Assembly (NCBI RefSeq): GCF_017873565.1
Contig: NZ_JAGGKH010000005.1
Location: forward strand, 1 to 64,000
Reading direction: 5' to 3'
DNA: 64,000 nucleotides
Source: Lederbergia galactosidilytica
Lineage (GTDB): Bacteria; Bacillota; Bacilli; Bacillales; Bacillaceae_C
This document shows, piece by piece, positions 9,891 through 19,961 of the stretch; the first letter of the stretch is position 1; every line of letters begins with the position of its first letter. The translations under genes were made by a program, and so were the position numbers. The notes beneath the pieces were generated by a model. That model was not told where the DNA came from and made no database searches. It saw only the letters and a program-made list of their open reading frames with translations.

Positions 9891-11348
9891 ATGTCAAGTG
9901 AAGTAAGAGTGCGTTATGCGCCGAGCCCTACAGGCCATTTACATATTGGGAATGCGCGCACAGCATTATTCAATTATTTATTTGCCCGGCACACAGGCGG
10001 GAAGTTTATTATACGAATTGAAGATACAGATCAAAAGCGAAATATTGAAGGTGGAGAAGAGAGCCAATTAGCCTATTTAAAATGGTTAGGTATAGACTGG
10101 GATGAAAGCATAGATAAGGATGGAGGTTTTGGACCTTATCGTCAGTCTGAACGAAACCCTATCTATAAAAAATATTATGATGATTTATTGGATCGTGGCT
10201 TAGCATATAAATGTTACTGTACAGAAGATGAACTTGAAGCTGAAAGAGAAGCTCAATTGGCACGTGGAGAAATGCCAAGATATTCAGGGAAATGTGTCCA
10301 TTTAACTGCGGAAGATCATAAAAAGCTTGAGTTAGAAGGAAGAAAGCCAAGCATTCGTTTTAAAGTACCTGCGGGGAAAACTTATACTTTCAAAGATATG
10401 GTAAAAGATGACGTTTCTTTTGATTCAGATGGGATTGGCGATTTTGTCATTGTGAAAAAAGACGGTGTACCAACATATAACTTTGCTGTTGCTATTGATG
10501 ATCATCTTATGGAAATGACTCATATACTTCGTGGTGATGACCATATTTCCAATACACCTAAGCAATTAATGATTTTTGAAGCGTTCGACTGGACTCCTCC
10601 TATCTTTGGACATATGACTTTGATTGTTAACGAAAATCGCAAAAAATTAAGTAAACGAGATGAATCAATCATCCAATTTATCGAACAATACGCAGACCTG
10701 GGCTACTTACCGGAAGCTTTGTTTAACTTCATTACGCTTCTTGGTTGGTCGCCGCAAGGAGAAGAAGAAATCTTTTCAAAAGAAGAATTTATTGAGATAT
10801 TTGATGCTCATCGTTTGTCAAAGTCTCCTGCTTTATTTGATAAGCAAAAGCTTCTTTGGATGAATAATCAATACATGAAGGAATTAAATCTGGATAAAGT
10901 GGTGGAATTATCGTTACCACATCTTCTAAAAGCTGGTTTAGTGAGCGAGGAAATGAGCGAAGAAGAAGAAAAATGGGTGCGAAATTTAATTGCGTTGTAT
11001 CAAGAACAAATGAGTTATGGTGCAGAAATTGTAGAACTTTCTCACATGTTCTTCCAAGACGAAATTGAATATGATGAAGCAGCAAAAGCCGTTTTAGAAG
11101 AAGAGCAAGTACCGGAAGTATTGACTTCTTTCAAGAATATTATCCAGGACCTTGAACCATTTGCAGCTCCTGAGATTAAAAAGGCTATCAAGGCTGTTCA
11201 AAAAGAAACTGGGCATAAAGGGAAAAAGTTATTTATGCCAATCCGAATTGCTGTATCAGGCCAATCTCATGGACCTGAACTACCAAATTCAATTGAATTA
11301 CTTGGCAAAGAAAAAGTAATTCGACGAATTGAGCGTTTGCTGGGTTAA
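9891..11348 (+). CDS. gltX: Glutamyl-tRNA synthetase
   Basis: 485-aa class I synthetase. HIGH motif in [14 protein letters not shown] (residues 12-25), the KMSKS-equivalent KLSKRDES near 252-259, and a C-terminal anticodon-binding alpha-helical domain. In most Bacillaceae it is non-discriminating and also charges tRNA-Gln. AGGAGG upstream of ATG 9891. Confidence 0.97.
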   Translation: MSSEVRVRYAPSPTGHLHIGNARTALFNYLFARHTGGKFIIRIEDTDQKRNIEGGEESQLAYLKWLGIDWDESIDKDGGFGPYRQSERNPIYKKYYDDLLDRGLAYKCYCTEDELEAEREAQLARGEMPRYSGKCVHLTAEDHKKLELEGRKPSIRFKVPAGKTYTFKDMVKDDVSFDSDGIGDFVIVKKDGVPTYNFAVAIDDHLMEMTHILRGDDHISNTPKQLMIFEAFDWTPPIFGHMTLIVNENRKKLSKRDESIIQFIEQYADLGYLPEALFNFITLLGWSPQGEEEIFSKEEFIEIFDAHRLSKSPALFDKQKLLWMNNQYMKELNLDKVVELSLPHLLKAGLVSEEMSEEEEKWVRNLIALYQEQMSYGAEIVELSHMFFQDEIEYDEAAKAVLEEEQVPEVLTSFKNIIQDLEPFAAPEIKKAIKAVQKETGHKGKKLFMPIRIAVSGQSHGPELPNSIELLGKEKVIRRIERLLG

Positions 11349-11394
11349 CAAAATGAATAAAATATAATATATTAAAGGATATAATTAAGAACGT

Positions 11395-11637
11395 TGAAGA
11401 GGAAAAGTAAAAGAACGAAGCTGATCAGAGAAAACCACCATTGGCTGAGAGTGGTTGCGGCCTCTCGTTTTTTGAAAATGCCCCTCTGAGTCTTATGCTG
11501 AACAGAGTATTCTCACTAGGCATAAGCGGTCCACTTGTCGTTATCAAGATTAAGCCGGGATGTAAGGATCTTTACATCTAAGCAGAGTGGAACCGCGCCA
11601 AGGCGTCTCTGATTGATTCAGGGACGCCTTTCTTTGT
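11395..11637 (+). promoter_or_regulatory. T-box riboswitch leader of cysE-cysS
   Basis: The hallmark T-box sequence AGAGTGGAACCGCG is at 11584-11597. It is followed by a 13-bp terminator stem AAGGCGTCTCTGA (11600-11612) / TCAGGGACGCCTT (11618-11630) with one G-U pair and a T-rich tail. Upstream lies the structured stem I region. A TGC (Cys) triplet at 11479-11481 sits where a specifier is plausible, which would fit control by uncharged tRNA-Cys. The specifier assignment is inference; the T-box itself is clear. About 230 nt without a gene follow before cysE. Confidence 0.92.
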
Positions 11638-11870
11638 CTTCAGAATGTTAGGGGCTAGAGCATAGAGCTAACACCTTCCCTACCTTTTATTAATGAAGTA
11701 ATTACGATTACTTTTTGGTATAGGGAATAGAGTGAACCTAAATGTTTAATAACACCGACTTTAGCCTGCTGCCTTCCTATATAAAGGCACTGAGTATTTT
11801 CCTTAAGGTCAGAATGTATCTTTCGTTTTAAAAAGAAAAATCGGTTCACTTTAGAAAGGGGTCATCACGC

Positions 11871-12557
11871 ATGTTCAAACGGATGAAAGAAGATATTAAG
11901 ACAGTGTTTGACCAGGATCCTGCGGCTCGTAGCACATTTGAAGTTCTCCTAACATACTCAGGGTTGCATGCGATATGGGCTCATCGTCTTGCACATGCTT
12001 TGTATAAACGAAAATTGTTTTTTCTAGCAAGAATGATTTCACAAGTTAGTCGTTTCTTTACTGGGATTGAGATTCACCCAGGTGCTGTCATTGGTCGTCG
12101 CTTCTTTATGGATCATGGTATGGGGATTGTCATTGGAGAAACATGTGAGATCGGTGATGATGTTATTGTTTATCAAGGTGTAACATTAGGGGGAACCGGA
12201 AAAGAAAAGGGAAAGCGACATCCCACCATTGAAAATAATGCTTTAATTGCAACTGGAGCTAAAGTACTTGGCAATATTCTCATTGGGGAGAATTCCAAAA
12301 TAGGGGCAGGCTCAGTTGTTTTAAAGGATGTCCCTTCCAATTCTACAGTAGTAGGAATTCCAGGAAGAGTTGTAGTCCAGGATGGGATGAAGTTAAAACA
12401 GGACTTAAATCATTGTGATCTGCCAGATCCAATGTTAGATAAGGTGACAGAAATGGAACGGGAAATAAAAAAAATGCAAGAGCAATTAACGCGGTTAAGA
12501 ACAGAGGATTTAACAAATCGAAAGGAGTCTTCGTTACATGACCATTCAAATTTATAA
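11871..12557 (+). CDS. cysE: Serine O-acetyltransferase
   Basis: 228 aa. Acetylates serine with acetyl-CoA, first step of cysteine synthesis. An N-terminal helical domain is followed by a left-handed beta-helix with hexapeptide repeats ([31 protein letters not shown]). The catalytic His is in [11 protein letters not shown], and the acetyl-CoA loop in [16 protein letters not shown]. It is slightly longer at the C-terminus than B. subtilis CysE (217 aa). It overlaps cysS by 20 nt, so the two are coupled under the T-box. Confidence 0.95.
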   Translation: MFKRMKEDIKTVFDQDPAARSTFEVLLTYSGLHAIWAHRLAHALYKRKLFFLARMISQVSRFFTGIEIHPGAVIGRRFFMDHGMGIVIGETCEIGDDVIVYQGVTLGGTGKEKGKRHPTIENNALIATGAKVLGNILIGENSKIGAGSVVLKDVPSNSTVVGIPGRVVVQDGMKLKQDLNHCDLPDPMLDKVTEMEREIKKMQEQLTRLRTEDLTNRKESSLHDHSNL

Positions 12558-13935
12558 TACATTAACAAGAAAAAAGGAAACATTTCAACCATTGGAAGCA
12601 GGAAAGGTAAAAATGTATGTCTGCGGTCCAACTGTTTATAATTATATTCATATTGGAAACGCAAGACCTGCTATTGTATTTGATAGTGTCCGCCGCTATT
12701 TAGAATATAGAGGATACGAAGTCCAGTTCGTCTCTAATTTTACGGATGTTGATGATAAATTAATTAAAGTGGCCAAGGAACTTGAATCAGACGTTCCAGC
12801 GATTGCTGAGAAGTTTATTCAAGCTTATTTTGCAGATGTTTCAGCTCTAGGTTGTAAGGAAGCAGATGTACATCCGCGTGTTACAGAAAATATGGATGAA
12901 ATTATCGAGTTTATTGATACATTAGTGCAAAAAGGTTATGCCTATGAATCAGACGGAGATGTATACTACCGAACAAGGAAGTTTGACGGTTACGGAAAAC
13001 TTTCTCACCAGTCGATTGATGATTTAAAAGTAGGTGCACGGATACAAGTAGGCGAGAAAAAGGAAGATGCTTTAGATTTTGCCCTTTGGAAGATGGCGAA
13101 GGAAGGAGAAATCGCTTGGGATAGTCCATGGGGCAAAGGGAGACCTGGGTGGCATATTGAATGTTCGGCAATGGCGAAGAAATACCTTGGAGATACGATT
13201 GATATTCATGCTGGTGGGCAAGATTTAGCATTCCCGCATCACGAAAATGAAATTGCACAATCAGAAGCTTTGACAGGAGAACCATTTGCCAACTATTGGA
13301 TGCATAATGGTTATATCAATATTAATAATGAGAAAATGTCAAAATCACTAGGTAATTTTGTATTAGTCCATGATATTCTCAAAAAAGTTGACCCACAAGT
13401 TCTCCGTTTCTTCATGCTATCCGTTCATTATCGTAATCCAATTAATTTCAATAATGAACTTCTTGAAAATGCGGGAGTTGCACTCGAACGGCTCCGCACA
13501 TCTTATCAGAATTTAAAGCATCGTTTAGAAGTCAGTGCGAATTTAGTGGACAATGATCAGGCTTGGCTAGAGAAGATTAGCCAACATGTGGAAAAGTTTG
13601 AAAAAGAAATGGATGATGATTTTAATACAGCCGATGGAATTACGGTGCTATTTGATTTGGCAAAACAAGGGAATGTATATTTACGGGAAGAGAATACATC
13701 AGCAAAAGTTATAAAGTCATTTTTAAATACATTTGAGGAACTTTTTTCTGTACTCGGCTTGAAAATCAACCAAGATGAACTTCTAGATGATGAAGTAGAT
13801 CAACTAATAGAACAAAGATTAGAAGCTAGGAAAAATCGAGATTTTGCCTTAGCGGACCAAATCAGGGATAAGTTGAAAGAAATGAATATTATTTTAGAGG
13901 ATACCCGACAAGGTACAAGATGGAAAAGAGGATAA
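12538..13935 (+). CDS. cysS: Cysteinyl-tRNA synthetase
   Basis: 465-aa class I synthetase. Zinc-binding Cys in [19 protein letters not shown], which also holds the HIGH motif; KMSKS in [12 protein letters not shown]; zinc ligands in GWHIECSAM and HHENE. A ribosome binding site (GAAAGGAG) lies inside the end of cysE. Expression follows the Cys T-box upstream. Confidence 0.97.
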   Translation: MTIQIYNTLTRKKETFQPLEAGKVKMYVCGPTVYNYIHIGNARPAIVFDSVRRYLEYRGYEVQFVSNFTDVDDKLIKVAKELESDVPAIAEKFIQAYFADVSALGCKEADVHPRVTENMDEIIEFIDTLVQKGYAYESDGDVYYRTRKFDGYGKLSHQSIDDLKVGARIQVGEKKEDALDFALWKMAKEGEIAWDSPWGKGRPGWHIECSAMAKKYLGDTIDIHAGGQDLAFPHHENEIAQSEALTGEPFANYWMHNGYININNEKMSKSLGNFVLVHDILKKVDPQVLRFFMLSVHYRNPINFNNELLENAGVALERLRTSYQNLKHRLEVSANLVDNDQAWLEKISQHVEKFEKEMDDDFNTADGITVLFDLAKQGNVYLREENTSAKVIKSFLNTFEELFSVLGLKINQDELLDDEVDQLIEQRLEARKNRDFALADQIRDKLKEMNIILEDTRQGTRWKRG

Positions 13936-13940
13936 CGGGA

Positions 13941-14345
13941 ATGGAGCCCAATGTGAAGGACTATCGACAATTGAATGGGTTAGCACTTGCCTACATGGGT
14001 GATGCCGTATTTGAGGTTTATATTCGGCATCACCTCTTACAAAAGGGGAAAACAAAGCCACATAAGCTTCATATCGAAGCGACCCATTTCGTATCGGCAA
14101 AAGCACAGGCCGCTATATTAAAACAATTGTTGGATGATAATTTTTTAACTGAAGAAGAATTAGCAGTCATGAGAAGAGGGAGAAATGCAAAATCCGGAAC
14201 GACTCCCAAAAATACAGATGTGCAAACTTACCGACATAGCACTGCTTTTGAGGCAGTAGTTGGTTGGACTTATTTATCTAATGACCAAGAGCGGTTAGAT
14301 GAAATCATTGAAGAATCAATACGGAAAGTTGAAAACAAGGAGTGA
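13941..14345 (+). CDS. mrnC: Mini-ribonuclease 3 (23S rRNA maturation)
   Basis: 134 aa, an RNase III catalytic domain without a dsRNA-binding domain; it trims 23S rRNA precursor ends. Signature acidic motif [18 protein letters not shown] and [14 protein letters not shown] are present. ATG 13941 is preferred because AAAGAGG lies about 10 nt upstream; an in-frame ATG at 13920 lies inside cysS and lacks a good ribosome binding site. Confidence 0.93.
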   Translation: MEPNVKDYRQLNGLALAYMGDAVFEVYIRHHLLQKGKTKPHKLHIEATHFVSAKAQAAILKQLLDDNFLTEEELAVMRRGRNAKSGTTPKNTDVQTYRHSTAFEAVVGWTYLSNDQERLDEIIEESIRKVENKE

Positions 14346-14352
14346 AACAAAC

Positions 14353-15099
14353 GTGAGTAAAGAGTGGATTGCGGGCAAAAATCCGGTTTTGGAAGCTTTA
14401 AAATCAGAGCGAGGGATTCACAAAATTTGGATAGCTGATGGTTCCCAAAAGGGACAAATGCAACTAATCATGAAGCTTGCAAAGGAACGGAATATATTGG
14501 TGCAATTTGTTCCGAAGCAGAAGATAGACCAATTAGTTAGTACCAATCACCAAGGGGTCGTGGCACAAGTTGCTGCACATCAATATGCTGAGTTAGACGA
14601 TCTATTTGAACTCGCTAGTAAGAGAGGGGAAGACCCATTTTTTTTAATTCTAGATGAATTGGAGGATCCTCATAATCTTGGTTCTATTTTACGAACAGCG
14701 GATGCGGCAGGAGTTCACGGAATTATTATTCCAAAACATCGCTCTGTAGGACTCACAGCGACTGTTGCTAAGCTTTCAACAGGAGCAATCGAATATGTAC
14801 CTGTTGCAAGAGTAACGAACATTGCAAGAACGATCGATGAATTAAAAACACGTGGTGTTTGGATTTTTGGAACAGAAGCAAAAGGTAGTGAGGACTACCG
14901 AAAAATGGATGCGACAATGCCTTTAGCATTGGTCATTGGAAATGAAGGCAAGGGAATGGGGCGATTAGTTCGCGATAAATGCGATTTCTTAATCCATTTA
15001 CCGATGGTGGGACATGTCACTTCACTGAATGCATCTGTAGCAGCCTCGTTGTTGATGTATGAAGTGTTGCGGAAACGCTCGCCTATTGATGAGGGTTAA
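14353..15099 (+). CDS. rlmB: 23S rRNA (guanosine 2'-O) methyltransferase RlmB
   Basis: 248 aa, SPOUT/TrmH family. An N-terminal L30e-like substrate-binding domain (KEWIAGKNPVLEALK) is followed by the knotted SAM domain with LDELEDPHNLGSILRTADA, ALVIGNEGKGM and TSLNASVAASLLMYEV. GTG 14353 was chosen: AAGGAG lies 10 nt upstream and the length then matches the Bacillus protein; an earlier in-frame ATG (14299) lies inside mrnC. Confidence 0.93.
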   Translation: MSKEWIAGKNPVLEALKSERGIHKIWIADGSQKGQMQLIMKLAKERNILVQFVPKQKIDQLVSTNHQGVVAQVAAHQYAELDDLFELASKRGEDPFFLILDELEDPHNLGSILRTADAAGVHGIIIPKHRSVGLTATVAKLSTGAIEYVPVARVTNIARTIDELKTRGVWIFGTEAKGSEDYRKMDATMPLALVIGNEGKGMGRLVRDKCDFLIHLPMVGHVTSLNASVAASLLMYEVLRKRSPIDEG

Positions 15100-15102
15100 A
15101 TT

Positions 15103-15612
15103 ATGAATATCTTGATTGTGGATGGCTATAACATCATTGGAGCATGGCCAGAATTAATCGAACTCAAGATGAATGACCTTGCTTCAGCCCGTGATCGTCT
15201 TATTGAAATTATGGCAGATTATCAGGGATTTACTGGACATAAGGTGATCATCGTTTTTGATGCCTACGAAGTTAAAGGGATTGAAAAGAGATATAAAAAC
15301 CATAAGGTAGAAGTAATTTTTACAAAGATAGAAGAAACAGCAGATGAAAGAATTGAAAAGTTGGCCATTGAATTAAGTAATAGGCGCACACAAATCTATG
15401 TTGCTACATCTGATTATACGGAACAATGGGCGATTTTTGGCCAAGGGGCATTAAGACTATCAGCCCGAGAGCTTTTGATAGAGGTTCAAGCTATCGATAA
15501 CAGCATTGGTAAAAGCCTAAAAAGCACGCGGGAAAAGGTTCCCGCTGCCAAAATTCCTTTAAGTGCAGAAGTTGCTGAAATCTTTGAGAAGTGGCGGCGT
15601 GGTTTAAAATAA
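15103..15612 (+). CDS. rae1: NYN-domain ribosome-dependent mRNA endonuclease (YacP/Rae1)
   Basis: 169 aa with NYN/PIN-like acidic motifs ILIVDGYNIIG (residues 3-13), VIIVFDAYEVKG and VATSDYTEQ. In B. subtilis the orthologue Rae1 cleaves mRNA in the ribosomal A site. Start is 3 nt after the rlmB stop. No membrane segment or signal. Confidence 0.92.
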   Translation: MNILIVDGYNIIGAWPELIELKMNDLASARDRLIEIMADYQGFTGHKVIIVFDAYEVKGIEKRYKNHKVEVIFTKIEETADERIEKLAIELSNRRTQIYVATSDYTEQWAIFGQGALRLSARELLIEVQAIDNSIGKSLKSTREKVPAAKIPLSAEVAEIFEKWRRGLK

Positions 15613-15614
15613 GG

Positions 15615-15644
15615 TTGACGTATGAAAATTCTGTTATGTATAAT
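15615..15644 (+). promoter_or_regulatory. SigA-type promoter of sigH
   Basis: TTGACG (15615-15620), 18-nt spacer, TATAAT (15639-15644), then about 34 nt to the GTG start of sigH. An in-frame ATG at 15622 lies inside this promoter and so cannot be the start for this transcript. Confidence 0.8.
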
Positions 15645-15678
15645 GATTCTATCTATGGATCTAAGGGTGGGGGATAGA

Positions 15679-16332
15679 GTGACCTCAAATATCAGGTTAG
15701 ACAGCGGCATCAATTATGATTTACTGGAAGATGAAGAGTTGATCGAACTGATTCAAGAAGGAGAAAGTGAAGCACTAGACTACCTCATAAAAAAATACCG
15801 TAATTTTGTTAGAGCAAAGGCAAGGGCCTACTTTTTAATAGGTGCTGACCGCGAGGACATTGTACAAGAAGGCATGATCGGGCTTTATAAGGCTATTCGT
15901 GATTTTAAGGAAGATAAATTGGCTTCTTTTAAAGCTTTTGCAGAGCTTTGTATCACGAGGCAAATTATTACGGCTATTAAGACAGCGACCCGCCAAAAGC
16001 ATATCCCGCTTAATTCTTATGTTTCTTTGGACAAGCCTATTTATGATGAAGAATCTGACCGAACATTAATGGATGTGATCTCGGGAGCGAAGATTTTGGA
16101 TCCCGAAGAGCTTTTAATCAATCGGGAAAAAATTAATAATATAGAATCCAAAGTGATGGAACTATTAAGTGATTTAGAGAGAAAAGTGTTAGCACTCTAC
16201 TTAGATGGCAGATCATATCAAGAGATTTCTGACGAGTTAGATCGTCACGTCAAATCAATTGATAACGCTTTACAAAGAGTGAAAAGGAAACTGGAGCGTT
16301 ATCTGGAACTGCGAGAATTCGGGGTTTGGTGA
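15679..16332 (+). CDS. sigH: RNA polymerase sigma-H factor (Spo0H)
   Basis: 217-aa sigma-70-type factor for the transition to stationary phase, competence and sporulation initiation. Region 2 is seen in YRNFVRAKARAYFLIGADRED and IVQEGMIGLYKAIRDF, with FKAFAELCITRQI; region 4 HTH in RSYQEISDELDRHVKSIDNA. Nearly identical to Bacillus SigH in the core. GTG 15679 was chosen from the GGGTGGGGGA ribosome binding site, the promoter position and family length (218 aa). Confidence 0.94.
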   Translation: MTSNIRLDSGINYDLLEDEELIELIQEGESEALDYLIKKYRNFVRAKARAYFLIGADREDIVQEGMIGLYKAIRDFKEDKLASFKAFAELCITRQIITAIKTATRQKHIPLNSYVSLDKPIYDEESDRTLMDVISGAKILDPEELLINREKINNIESKVMELLSDLERKVLALYLDGRSYQEISDELDRHVKSIDNALQRVKRKLERYLELREFGVW

Positions 16333-16343
16333 GAGAGCTTATA

Positions 16344-16372
16344 TTGACAGATATTAGCTTACGTGATATTTT
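16344..16372 (+). promoter_or_regulatory. Promoter for rpmGB-secE
   Basis: TTGACA (16344-16349), 17-nt spacer, TATTTT (16367-16372), 40 nt upstream of rpmGB. Confidence 0.65.
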
Positions 16373-16411
16373 TTAAAAGATATAAGAATGCCTAGAGAGC
16401 GGGTGCGAAAA

Positions 16412-16561
16412 GTGAAAAATAAAGTCGCATTAGCCTGTGCGGATTGTGGATCACGTAATTACTCCACTAATAAAAATACTCAAGCGACCACTGAGCGCTT
16501 GGAATTGAAGAAATTTTGTAAGAACTGTCAAGCTCATACCATTCATAAAGAAACAAAATAA
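16412..16561 (+). CDS. rpmGB: 50S ribosomal protein L33, zinc-binding type
   Basis: 49-aa small protein starting at GTG 16412. Two zinc-binding Cys pairs: CADC (C9, C12) and CKNC (C36, C39), so it is the C+ paralog found next to secE in Bacillus. The body has the L33 pattern RNYSTNKN...LELKKFC. The upstream GGGTGCGAAAA is a weak ribosome binding site. Confidence 0.93.
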   Translation: MKNKVALACADCGSRNYSTNKNTQATTERLELKKFCKNCQAHTIHKETK

Positions 16562-16599
16562 TCATTTTCATATATTAGGAAAACTTTGGAGGTACGATC

Positions 16600-16785
16600 A
16601 TGTCAAGCGTAATGCAATTCTTTCGCAATGTTCGCTCGGAAATGAGAAAGGTTAGTTGGCCACGTCGAAAGGAATTAACTAGTTATACCATTACTGTTAT
16701 TTCCACTGTTGTCTTATTAGCGCTATTCTTTGCGGGAGTAGACTTTATTATTTCATATTTTATGCGTTTTATTATTGGAAATTAA
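16600..16785 (+). CDS. secE: Preprotein translocase subunit SecE
   Basis: 61 aa. Amphipathic N-terminal helix (FFRNVRSEMRKVSWPRRKEL, the conserved K-W-P motif) followed by one transmembrane helix (about residues 30-56). Clamps SecY in the SecYEG channel. TTTGGAGG upstream. Confidence 0.95.
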   Translation: MSSVMQFFRNVRSEMRKVSWPRRKELTSYTITVISTVVLLALFFAGVDFIISYFMRFIIGN

Positions 16786-16854
16786 AATAGATATCTAGAT
16801 ATTTGTATAACTTTTAAGAACTCATGATATAATGGAATTATATATTACTTTTAT

Positions 16855-16877
16855 CAAGCCCGGTTCCCGGGTTTTTT
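16855..16877 (+). terminator. Terminator after secE
   Basis: CCCGG-ttc-CCGGG with A-T/G-T extension and a run of six Ts. The rest of 16786-17101 has no gene. A possible promoter (TTGTAT 16803, TATAAT 16828, long 19-nt spacer) lies just before the hairpin, so this could also be an attenuator of nusG. Confidence 0.65.
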
Positions 16878-17073
16878 GAGTTGTGGCGAGAAAAAGAAAG
16901 AGCTAGCCAAAGAAAAGCGATGATGCCAGTTCGCAATGAAAGCAAGGTTTTATTAAGAAGACCAAATGTACAAAACGATATTAATGGTAAATAGGCATGA
17001 TTTTACGCTTTATTCATTTTTGGGGCCTGTAATATAAAGGATTGAACTAAAAAACTAGAGAATTATTAGTGAT

Positions 17074-17101
17074 AGGGAGGGAAGGACAAGCGTCCTAATC
17101 T
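17074..17101 (+). promoter_or_regulatory. nusG ribosome binding site with a spacer hairpin
   Basis: The Shine-Dalgarno AGGGAGG (17074-17080) is 21 nt from ATG 17102, too far for normal initiation. In between, AGGAC (17083-17087) and GTCCT (17092-17096) form a hairpin with an AAGC loop. Folding it would leave an effective spacing of about 7 nt. Confidence 0.55.
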
Positions 17102-17638
17102 ATGGAAAAAAACTGGTATGTTGTCCATACGTATTCCGGTTACGAAAATAAAGTAAAAACCAATCTCGAAAAGCGCGTTGAGACAATGGGAATGCAAGAT
17201 AAAATTTTCAGGGTCATTGTTCCTGAGGATGAAGAGACAGATATAAAGAATGGTAAAAAGAAAGTTGTCAAAAAGAAGGTTTTTCCAGGCTATGTATTAG
17301 TGGAAATTATTATGACAGATGATTCCTGGTATGTCGTTCGAAATACTCCAGGCGTAACGGGATTTGTTGGCTCTTCAGGATCAGGATCAAAGCCAACGCC
17401 TTTACTTCCAGAAGAAATAGACTTTATTCTAAAGCGCATGGGATTAGAAGATAAAAATCTAGAAGTTCACTTTGAAATTGGAGAAACAGTTACAGTGAAA
17501 GAAGGACCATTTGCTAATTTCTCCGGAAAAGTGGAAGATTTAGATGCAACCAAAGGAAAAGTAAAAGTTATGGTTAATATGTTCGGCCGAGAAACCCCTG
17601 TTGAACTCGACTTTGGACAAATTGATAAATTAAACTAA
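17102..17638 (+). CDS. nusG: Transcription termination/antitermination factor NusG
   Basis: 178 aa. NGN domain (NWYVVHTYSGYENKVK, later VFPGYVLVEI and VRNTPGVTGFVGS) followed by a KOW domain (VKEGPFANFSGKVEDLDATK). Binds RNA polymerase and couples or pauses transcription. Length is as in B. subtilis (177 aa). Confidence 0.96.
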   Translation: MEKNWYVVHTYSGYENKVKTNLEKRVETMGMQDKIFRVIVPEDEETDIKNGKKKVVKKKVFPGYVLVEIIMTDDSWYVVRNTPGVTGFVGSSGSGSKPTPLLPEEIDFILKRMGLEDKNLEVHFEIGETVTVKEGPFANFSGKVEDLDATKGKVKVMVNMFGRETPVELDFGQIDKLN

Positions 17639-17645
17639 CAACAGC

Positions 17646-17674
17646 TTGAAATTGCTTGTGAAAAGTGGTAGAAT
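17646..17674 (+). promoter_or_regulatory. Promoter of rplK-rplA
   Basis: TTGAAA (17646-17651), 17-nt spacer, TAGAAT (17669-17674). A leader of about 115 nt precedes rplK. Confidence 0.75.
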
Positions 17675-17796
17675 CTTTTAGGTCAATGGTATCTTAAGTA
17701 TTTATTAAAAGATGTTAATTATTGACTATTTTTATAATGAGTGGGAGGGTGTCAAAACCCCATTACCACATCACGGACTTTAAGGAGGTGCGTCTC

Positions 17797-18222
17797 GTGG
17801 CTAAAAAAGTAATCAAACTTGTAAAATTACAAATTCCTGCAGGTAAAGCGAATCCAGCTCCACCAGTAGGACCGGCACTCGGTCAAGCAGGTGTAAATAT
17901 TATGGGATTCTGTAAAGAATTCAATGCTCGTACTGCAGATCAAGCAGGACTAATTATTCCTGTTGAAATCACAGTATTTGAGGATCGTTCATTTACATTT
18001 ATCACCAAAACTCCACCCGCTGCAGTTCTTCTAAAGAAAGCGGCTGGAATTGATTCAGGTTCTGGTGAACCAAACAAAAAAACAGTTGCTGTTGTAAAAC
18101 GTGACAAAGTGCGCGAAATTGCAGAAACAAAAATGCCTGACTTAAATGCTGCCAGCGTCGAAGCTGCTATGCAAATGGTTGAAGGTACGGCACGTAGCAT
18201 GGGTATCAAAATCGAAGATTGA
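17797..18222 (+). CDS. rplK: 50S ribosomal protein L11
   Basis: 141 aa. Part of the GTPase-associated centre; also needed for RelA activation. [20 protein letters not shown] is the classic N-terminal motif. GTG 17797 was chosen because TAAGGAGGTG lies at 17781-17790 and family proteins begin (V/M)AKKVIK; an upstream in-frame ATG at 17722 would add 25 residues without a ribosome binding site. Confidence 0.96.
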   Translation: MAKKVIKLVKLQIPAGKANPAPPVGPALGQAGVNIMGFCKEFNARTADQAGLIIPVEITVFEDRSFTFITKTPPAAVLLKKAAGIDSGSGEPNKKTVAVVKRDKVREIAETKMPDLNAASVEAAMQMVEGTARSMGIKIED

Positions 18223-18257
18223 TCGATTTCCAGTGCATAAACAAGGTTACTGTAGAG

Positions 18258-18283
18258 GGAAGGCTGGGACCGTTCAGCCTTCC
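18258..18283 (+). terminator. Hairpin between rplK and rplA (partial terminator or attenuator)
   Basis: Perfect 9-bp stem GGAAGGCTG (18258-18266) / CAGCCTTCC (18275-18283) with an 8-nt loop, followed by a weak T-tract. It could lower readthrough into rplA or serve L1 control. Confidence 0.5.
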
Positions 18284-18433
18284 TTTATTGCTTAAAACTA
18301 AGCTATGTAGCGAGGTTTTGCAAAACTGTCTGTAAAAGACGGGATTCCTAGTGCGATGGTTAATTATCGAGCACTAGCGCTTTTCTTACGTGGGAGGTCA
18401 TTCCGCTAAAACCACATTACAGGAGGAAATAAA

Positions 18434-19123
18434 ATGGCTAAAAAAGGCAAAAAATATATTGAAGCTTTAAAACAAATTGATCGTTCAACTTCTTATCCAA
18501 TCGCAGAGGCAATTGAACTTGCGAAAAAGGTAGACTTTACTAAATTTGATGCAACAGTTGATGTATCTTTCCGTTTAGGAATTGATACGAAAAAAGCTGA
18601 CCAACAAATTCGTGGTGCTGTTGTTCTACCGAATGGTACGGGTAAAACACAACGCGTGCTTGTATTTGCGAAAGGGGAAAAAGCGAAGGAAGCAGAAGCT
18701 GCTGGAGCTGATTATGTTGGGGATGCAGAATACATTAATAAAATCAACCAAGGTTGGTTCGAATTTGATGTAGTAGTTGCGACTCCAGACATGATGGGGG
18801 AAGTTGGTAAACTTGGTCGTACTCTTGGACCAAAAGGTTTAATGCCGAACCCTAAAACAGGCACAGTTACATTTGATGTAGAAAAAGCTGTAAATGAAAT
18901 CAAAGCAGGTAAAGTAGAATATCGTGCAGATAAAGCAGGTATTGTTCATGTGCCAATCGGAAAAGCTTCTTTCGACGATGAAAAACTAGTTGAAAATTAC
19001 AATACTATCCTTGATACATTAACAAAAGCAAAACCAGCTTCATCAAAAGGTAAATACTTTAAAAACATCACTGTTTCTACAACAATGGGTCCTGGCTTAC
19101 GCGTAGAATCTGTTTCTTTGTAA
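18434..19123 (+). CDS. rplA: 50S ribosomal protein L1
   Basis: 229 aa. rRNA-binding protein of the L1 stalk. Motifs [19 protein letters not shown] and [16 protein letters not shown] are characteristic. AGGAGGAAATAAA precedes ATG. Known in other bacteria to repress its own operon. Confidence 0.97.
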   Translation: MAKKGKKYIEALKQIDRSTSYPIAEAIELAKKVDFTKFDATVDVSFRLGIDTKKADQQIRGAVVLPNGTGKTQRVLVFAKGEKAKEAEAAGADYVGDAEYINKINQGWFEFDVVVATPDMMGEVGKLGRTLGPKGLMPNPKTGTVTFDVEKAVNEIKAGKVEYRADKAGIVHVPIGKASFDDEKLVENYNTILDTLTKAKPASSKGKYFKNITVSTTMGPGLRVESVSL

Positions 19124-19130
19124 AAAAACA

Positions 19131-19160
19131 TTGACTTTCAGCGATATAATCTGTTAAGAT
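19131..19160 (+). promoter_or_regulatory. Promoter of rplJ-rplL
   Basis: TTGACT (19131-19136), 18-nt spacer, TAAGAT (19155-19160), upstream of the L10 leader. Confidence 0.7.
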
Positions 19161-19164
19161 ATTA

Positions 19165-19320
19165 GCTGTTGAAAATATAATATTACATTTGTACCGTAGA
19201 CAGCAGGTGCTAGTATCGACGCATATCTAGCTTAATTTCCCGCCGAGGTTCTTGCGATAAACTCAATTATTTGAATTGAGGGCAAAAAACCTCCATGTCT
19301 ATGTATGGAGGTTTTTTGCT
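19165..19320 (+). promoter_or_regulatory. L10 leader RNA of rplJL with terminator
   Basis: Structured leader between the promoter and rplJ, the site where the L10(L12)4 complex binds its own mRNA in Firmicutes. It contains an AACTCAATTA/TAATTGAGTT-like hairpin near 19260-19280 and ends in a strong terminator: AAAAAACCTCCAT (19284-19296) / ATGGAGGTTTTTT (to about 19317). Boundaries are approximate. Confidence 0.85.
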
Positions 19321-19367
19321 TCATATATACGGGTATAAATGTCATTTTGAATCAGGGAGGTGTAAGA

Positions 19368-19868
19368 ATGAGCGCAATTATCGAACAAAAGAAACAACTT
19401 GTAGATGAAATTAAAGAGAAACTCCAATCAAGTGTTTCAACAGTTGTAGTTGATTACCGTGGTTTAACTGTAGGACAAGTTACAGAACTTCGTAAACAAC
19501 TTCGTGAAGCAGGCATTGACTTCAAAGTTTACAAAAACACAATGACTCGCCGTGCGGCAGAAGCAGCTAACCTAGAAGGACTTAATGATGCCCTTACAGG
19601 ACCGAATGCTATTGCATTTAGTGCGGATGATGTTGTAGCTCCTGCGAAAATTCTTAACGAATTTGCGAAAAAGAATGAAGCACTAGAAATTAAAGCTGGA
19701 GTGATCGAAGGTAATATCGCTTCTGTTGAAGAAGTGAAGGCACTTGCTGAACTTCCATCTCGCGAAGGTTTACTTTCTATGTTGCTTAGTGTTCTTCAAG
19801 CGCCAATGCGCAATTTGGCTCTTGCTACAAAAGCAGTTGCTGATCAAAAAGAGGAACAAGGTGCTTAA
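19368..19868 (+). CDS. rplJ: 50S ribosomal protein L10
   Basis: 166 aa. Anchors L7/L12 dimers on the ribosomal stalk. [21 protein letters not shown] and [10 protein letters not shown] are typical. ATG 19368 follows CAGGGAGGTGTAAGA; an earlier in-frame ATG (19305) lies inside the terminator hairpin of the leader and is rejected. Confidence 0.96.
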   Translation: MSAIIEQKKQLVDEIKEKLQSSVSTVVVDYRGLTVGQVTELRKQLREAGIDFKVYKNTMTRRAAEAANLEGLNDALTGPNAIAFSADDVVAPAKILNEFAKKNEALEIKAGVIEGNIASVEEVKALAELPSREGLLSMLLSVLQAPMRNLALATKAVADQKEEQGA

Positions 19869-19961
19869 TAGGTAAACGAGTAATTTACGGCTTGTCTAAA
19901 CAGTGCAATGCTATAAAAAACGTATAGATTAATAAAAAACAATAAATGGAGGAAACAAATC

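Noticed and set aside
12911..13285. 124-aa open frame opposite cysS, and similar long antisense frames opposite clpC, rplB, rpoB and rplF
   Set aside because: They lie wholly within conserved genes, lack ribosome binding sites and have compositions expected of shadow frames.
17722..17796. N-terminal extension of L11 (ATG 17722)
   Set aside because: No ribosome binding site precedes it, and the family start GTG 17797 has TAAGGAGGTG correctly placed.
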